This document shows, in pieces, positions 59,563 to 64,000 of a DNA stretch of 64,000 nt. The DNA comes from Toxoplasma gondii ME49 (Eukaryota; Apicomplexa; Conoidasida; Eucoccidiorida; Sarcocystidae), in NCBI RefSeq assembly GCF_000006565.2, contig NC_031467.1:1576613-1640612 (forward strand). Direction: 5' to 3'. The position numbers and the translations under genes are program-made. Position 1 is the first letter of the stretch, and each line of letters opens with the position of its first letter. The notes below the pieces were generated by a model. The model made no database searches. It was given only the letters and a program-made list of their open reading frames with translations, and was not told the origin of the DNA.

Positions 59563-62500
59563 AGTATATTTACATACATGTAGGGATATGTATCAATGCA
59601 TGAGATGGGAGTGGGATCTGGATTCAAGAAACCGTTGCTGGAGAGGGAGAAAAATTCCGATTTGTGTGAGGTAAATGTCTCCAGATGTCACCCTGCCTGG
59701 CGACCTAGTCAAAACAGTGGAGGAAGCAGAAGACAAACAGGACGCCGCAGCGAGCACAGAAATGCGCACGCAATCCACGGCGGCTCCTCTCGGTCACGTG
59801 TATCTGTCGGCGCCGCTGAATCGCTGCACCTGCGATTCCGTTGCAGAAGAAGAGCTCGTAGACCTTCAACGGCCTTTTCTTAAACATGTATTCACATACT
59901 ACGCATGAATATATATATATATATATTCGAGATGCACACAGATGTAGTTCTCCCTGTCTAGATCGCTGCAGAGAGATCTACATCAATAGTGGACTGTAAA
60001 AAAGTTGTTGTGTGCAGTGTTCTGTCTGCTGAAGCGTATCACTCTTTGCCGGTGTCTGGACGCTGAGACTGTAGGGTCGCGCCGACGGCGTCGCGAGCTG
60101 CTTTTCGCGCGCAGGCGTTTTGCTTGCACTTACGAGATGTGACCGAGACGTTCGATGCTTCTCCAGGCCGCAATGAAGAAGTCCGGGTGTATGGGGCCTC
60201 CGTTGCGTCTTTTACAGAGGAGAGTATCGACTTCTTTCTGAGTGGGGCCCTGCACTGCGCCGCAGTCCCCCCACAAGAGGGCCTTCGTTCCGTCGCGCTC
60301 TGGAAACGCATGAAGTCGGAAAAAGCGATTTCGGAACTGACACGCATCGCAGAGGGCACCGTAGGAAATCCGACTGTGGCCTGCGGCGTCATCAGAGTCG
60401 AGACTGTCGTTGAGAATGTCCGAGTCGCCCAGACACGCGAGAGCCGGAGAGCCTTCTCTTTCTCTTCTTCGAAGGCGCCTCCTCGTGCTCCGTTCTGTCA
60501 AGCCGCGACGCGCGGGTCCGCGTCTTGGCATCTCCAAATCGACACCTGGAACGGGATTTGCGGCCCCCACGGGGTAGAAGCGCGTTTTCGCCATCGCTTC
60601 CTCCACCTCCGAGTCTGCAATCGCATCTGCAGGAAAGTAGTCGCCTTCCTGAGAAAACGACGAGTCTTCGTCTGTCGCTCTCTCCACTCCGGTTGGAAGA
60701 GAGGCATCTCCGGCGTCCTTATGGTTCTCCGGCGATGATTGGGACGAAGTGTCAGGCGCCATCTCGGCTTCTTCATCCACGTCCAAGCCCTCCCTTCGAT
60801 CTCTCTCTCCCGTCTCTCTGTCTCCGTTCTCCCGGGGCCTCCGCTGTTGGGCTCCTCCTTGAGGAACGTTCTGCCGCCGCAACCAACGCGCCTCCTGACA
60901 TGCAGCCGGCCGGCGCGCGCGCCCCACTCCGACCCCGATGCTCGGTCGCCACACTCCGTACCAAGCAAAGCGCCCGCCCACCGAAAAGGAAGAACATGGG
61001 GGAGAAAACGAGGAAGAAGCGGAGGGGGAAGAGGAAACAGAAGAGGTAGGGATACATGATGAGAGAGGACAAGAAGGCGATGTCGCGTTTGCAGGGCGCA
61101 GAAGAGAGTTCGTGGGTTTGATTTCTTCTCTGATCGTCAAGGAGGCGCCAGGAGTCTCTCGTCTCTCTGACGCGTTGGAAGTCGGGGACCTGGACAAGTT
61201 CGCATCCGCGAGAGGCGTTCGGCGACACCAGCAGCCCCAGAGACTCGTTGGTGAGCCGCTGCTGCAGCATCCCGCACACCCCAGGCTCTGCACGCGATTT
61301 TCGTTTTCCTTCTCTTCTTCTGTCACCTGTTCTTTGCTCGCCTCTCGCCCTGCAAGACAGCTGGAGTCCCGCTTCTTTCTCCGGGGCTTGTCGACGCCGG
61401 ACAGGTCTCTCGCCGCTTCGTCTCCTTCGGTTCGACTGCGCTTCTTGTCACTCTTGTGGGGTCCACTGTCTCCGTCTTGCCGGCCGCCCTGAAGCGGACT
61501 CGCCGCCCCGCCTTCGAGCGCGAGTTCTCCTTCTCGCGGCCAGGCCTTGACGGAGCCGTCAACTGTGAGAGATGTCCGGGGTACATACACGAGGAAGCAG
61601 TTCCCAATGCGCCGGCAGGTTGGACACGCAAACGCCGAGAACCGCTGCTTGTCTCGACTCCTGCGTTCGCCTTCCTCCGCCCTTCGGGGCGCCCAAGGCG
61701 CACGCCGCTCGCGCCCCGCAGGCTCTTCGGGCCTGCCTTCGGCTCGAGGCTCCATGGCCTCGGGCGCCCCGCCGGGCCGGTCGTCTCCGTTTCGGGTCCC
61801 GCGACCGGAGACGCCTGTCTCCTGGAGGGCGCGGAGACAGGAGACGTGGGCGACGTGCCCGCAGGAGTTGAAGGCGGGGTGCGAGGCCGGAAGGCTGCCG
61901 CGGCCCTTCTGCGCGAAACGCCGAAGCATGTTCGTCTGAGACAGGTGACCCAGCAGGGCGAGGGGCCGCGCCACAGTGTGACCCTCCAGGCACACGCCGC
62001 AACGCATTTCTTCTTCTTCCTTCGTCAACAGCTGTCTCCGCTGCAGAGACAGCTTGTGGGGCAGCGGCTTCGGCGACGCCCGCTGCACAGAGACCGGAGA
62101 GACGGCCAGCGAGGCGGCAGGGCCCGCGACGAGCGGAGACAGAGAAGGAGACACAGGAAGACTCGTCTCGCCTCTGGAAAGGGTCTCCTCCCGGGTGTCG
62201 CCCTCTCGCGAAGACACACGCTCGAACGTCGAATGCAGGCTGGCGTTCACTCCACTTGTGTCTCCACCTCGCGATGGATGCACTGGAGTTGGCCTCCTCG
62301 CGGCTCCGCCCTCTTCTCCGATTTCCGCGTCTACCTCCACCTGCCTGTCCCGACAGCTTTCAGCCATCCCGGCACCACTGTCCTCCTCGGCATCGCTCTC
62401 GGACAGCATGTCGGCGTCTTCGAGGAAAGAGTGGAAGTCCCTCTGTCTCTGCTGCATCGTCAACAGCATTTGTCGCTGTTTCCGGGCACCTTCGCTCAGG

Positions 62501-64000
62501 CCGGCGTCCTCCTTCGAGTCCTCTGCGCCCTGCGCTGTCTCCTCCGTCGGTCGCGGCTGCCCCGCTCGCGCTTCACCGCCGTCTCCTCGCGCCCCACACG
62601 GGCCTGCCGCCGAACCCCCGACGACGCCAGGTGTCTCCGAGACCTCGGGCGCATGTGACTCCCGCCCTGCGCCCTGGGCAGCGTCCGCCACCGCCTCATC
62701 ACTCTGAGAGGTACCTCCCGCCTTCGGCTTACAGTCGGAGACCGGCAGGCGAGAGAGAAGCGTCCGGCAGTAGCGCCGGACCTCCGCAAAGGTCGACTCC
62801 GCCTCGTGGAGGCGCTCGACCTCAGATCGGAGGCACCTTAGAAAGACCGGTGGAATTACCCCACACTTTGCATCGCCCTCGAGTCTCTGTGTCTCCGCGC
62901 GAGGGCCTTCTTCGCCCCGCCTCCGCGCCTGCGCCAGTGCGTCCAGCAGTTTCAAAGCGCTGCACACCGGGTCATGCAGAAAGGCCCCACAAGAAGAGGA
63001 GGAAGAAGGGATAGAAGAAGGAGCAGGCGAGGAAGAAGAAGACTCCGGAGAAGAGGAAGAAAGAGAGGAAGAAGGAGAGACATGAGAGACACAGGCAACA
63101 TTGTTAGTAGCGGCGGCTGGTTGAGGGGTGGTAGAAGAAACAGTGGCTGGGGAAGATGGCGAAGCGAGGAAATCGGGGCCGCGATTCTTCGCCTGAAGAA
63201 GTTGAAGAAGAAGACGAAACAAAAGATGGTGTTCGTCGTCTCCCACCAACGCATCGACCAGGAGGTCTTGCATGTGAAAAAACTCTGGGGCCATATCGCC
63301 TGCCGCACGCGACGGCCACAAGAGGGGCGCCTCCGGGTGCCGCAGAGCCTCTTCTTCTGCTACCTGAAAAACATGAAAACACCGAAACAGAAACACCGAG
63401 TGTCGAGAGAGACGACGACTCTTCTCCGCAGTCAAATCCTTTCCTTTAGGTGTATGCAGCCCTCTCCTCCTCGTTTGCCATGTTCAGCGGTGCACCGCAC
63501 ACTGCACTCTCAGCCTCCTGGCTCGGACACCGACCAGTCTCTCCACCGGCGCTCAGCTGCACCGAAGGCGCCGCTCTCTCTCCGACCTGAAGTCTTCCTT
63601 TCCACACTCCACACCGTCATACTTGCACTCGCGTATCTCTTTGGATATCTCCGCAAAGAGGCGCGGCTGTTCTGCAGCACGGCTGTGAACTTCTCTCCGT
63701 CTCACGGACGTCTCCAGACCGATATGCGTCCTCACATGTGTGTACTCGTGGTGTTCTGTATCACGGCTTTTGTCTTGTTTCAGACGCTTCTTACTTGCAT
63801 GTCTGCGCGGGCGTTTCCCAGATGTTCTCTTTTTCTAGACACGCCGGCGGCGATGAGTCGCTCTGAGGCGCCGAACGCGTCAAAGCACTTCCAGCTTTCC
63901 TTCTTGAGACGCAGGAGGGGAGCCGAGGAGGCTTGGCCAGCCGCCCCCAGGAGCGCGCGAGAAGAGCGAATCTGCGGGACTGCAGCGCCACTGGCGCCGC
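52061..64000 (-). CDS. UBR1/PRT6-class N-recognin, RING E3 ubiquitin ligase (5' part beyond right edge)
   Basis: E3 ligase of the N-degron pathway: binds destabilising N-termini through a UBR box (not in this window) and ubiquitinates through a RING. Exons from the right: 63795->64000, 60134-63363, 58243-59359, 56518-57677, 53491-56095, 52938-53078, 52061-52291; all six junctions keep phase; about 2,900 codons. The first exons give the family's helix ending ARADMQ|VAEEEALRH, then the basic pre-RING helix GARKQRQMLLTMQQRQRDFH. A RING-H2 follows (CGVC ... SCGHVAHVSC ... CPTCRRIGNC). The C-terminal cysteine/histidine domain of UBR1 is split over the last three exons (RKCPHCGDS ... LCLV|CGAVVCVGSSCCK ... 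ECMLHAHTCGGGSGLFLLVE ... VYVDDGGESDPRLRRG). Long Arg/Glu/Ser inserts separate these blocks. Class is firm from the RING plus C-terminal domain; which UBR paralogue it is cannot be told without the UBR box. Confidence 0.9.
52640..52710. repeat. Two (TA)n runs in the last intron of the N-recognin gene
   Basis: TA runs at about 52640-52658 and 52687-52710, joined by TTGTATATTTCGATG-type sequence, inside the intron 52292-52937. Confidence 0.95.
53213..53243. repeat. Short TA-rich simple repeat in an N-recognin intron
   Basis: ATATAATATACACAAATATA-type sequence inside the intron 53079-53490. Confidence 0.8.
59521..59580. repeat. (TA)n microsatellite in an N-recognin intron
   Basis: CATACATA units pass into an uninterrupted TA run of about 26 bases and then into ATTTACATACATG. 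It lies in the intron 59360-60133. Confidence 0.95.
59909..59927. repeat. Second (TA)n microsatellite in the same intron
   Basis: About nine TA units in the intron 59360-60133, some 330 bases from the first tract. Confidence 0.9.
61601..62005 (-). other. RING-H2 domain of the N-recognin, split by a long insert
   Basis: Zinc ligands in order: CGVC (near 62000), then C, H, H, C in SCGHVAHVSC, then CPTC (near 61625). The spacing of the first four blocks and the tail RRIGNCFLVYVP match UBR1/PRT6. Between the sixth and seventh ligands lies an insert of about 70 residues rich in Arg, Glu, Gly and Pro, where animal UBR1 has a much shorter loop of different sequence. Confidence 0.88.

Noticed and set aside
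1..64000. CRISPR arrays, insertion sequences, operons and ribosome-binding sites
   Set aside because: None seen, and none expected: splice-site structure shows nuclear eukaryotic DNA. The only tandem repeats are microsatellites and codon-repeat tracts.

Overview
The window is nuclear DNA of a tissue-cyst coccidian (Apicomplexa), most probably Toxoplasma gondii or a very close relative. I base this on intron-rich genes with GT-AG introns of about 0.1-1.4 kb, very long proteins full of Ser/Ala/Glu/Gly low-complexity inserts, (TA)n microsatellites, two copies of the plant-type telomere heptamer TTTAGGG, and a small single-copy gene for a predicted secreted protein. Species is an inference; no database was searched. 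All five genes I can support lie on the minus strand, so they read from the right end of the window to the left.

Layout on the + coordinates. (1) <1-27706: a giant HECT-type E3 ubiquitin ligase of the HUWE1/Tom1/UPL1 class, ten exons in the window, about 7,670 codons. It is cut by the left edge just inside the HECT domain. (2) 27707-32351: gene-free spacer and probable 5' leader/promoter. (3) 32352-33977: COQ5/UbiE, the mitochondrial C-methyltransferase of ubiquinone synthesis, a single exon. (4) 33978-35882: spacer. (5) 35883-44994: PWP2 (UTP1), a WD40 component of the small-subunit processome, ten exons. (6) 44995-48048: gene-poor spacer. (7) 48049-49124: a three-exon gene for a 224-residue, helix-rich protein with a signal peptide, which I do not recognise. 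(8) 49125-52060: gene-poor spacer with the interstitial telomere-like heptamers. (9) 52061->64000: the C-terminal two thirds or so of a UBR1/PRT6-class N-recognin (RING E3 ligase), seven exons. It is cut by the right edge before its UBR box.

Functionally the window is housekeeping: two very large ubiquitin ligases bracket one ribosome-biogenesis gene, one mitochondrial quinone gene and one secretory-pathway orphan. The exon boundaries come from splice signals and were checked for phase at every junction. They are consistent throughout except for the PWP2 exon 7/exon 8 junction near 38.3-38.6 kb. Points worth a second look: a GC-AG intron and a 141-nt in-frame intron in the HECT gene, all long TA tracts lying in introns, a paired TGGAGAGACG element in two introns of the HECT gene, and the orphan secreted protein.
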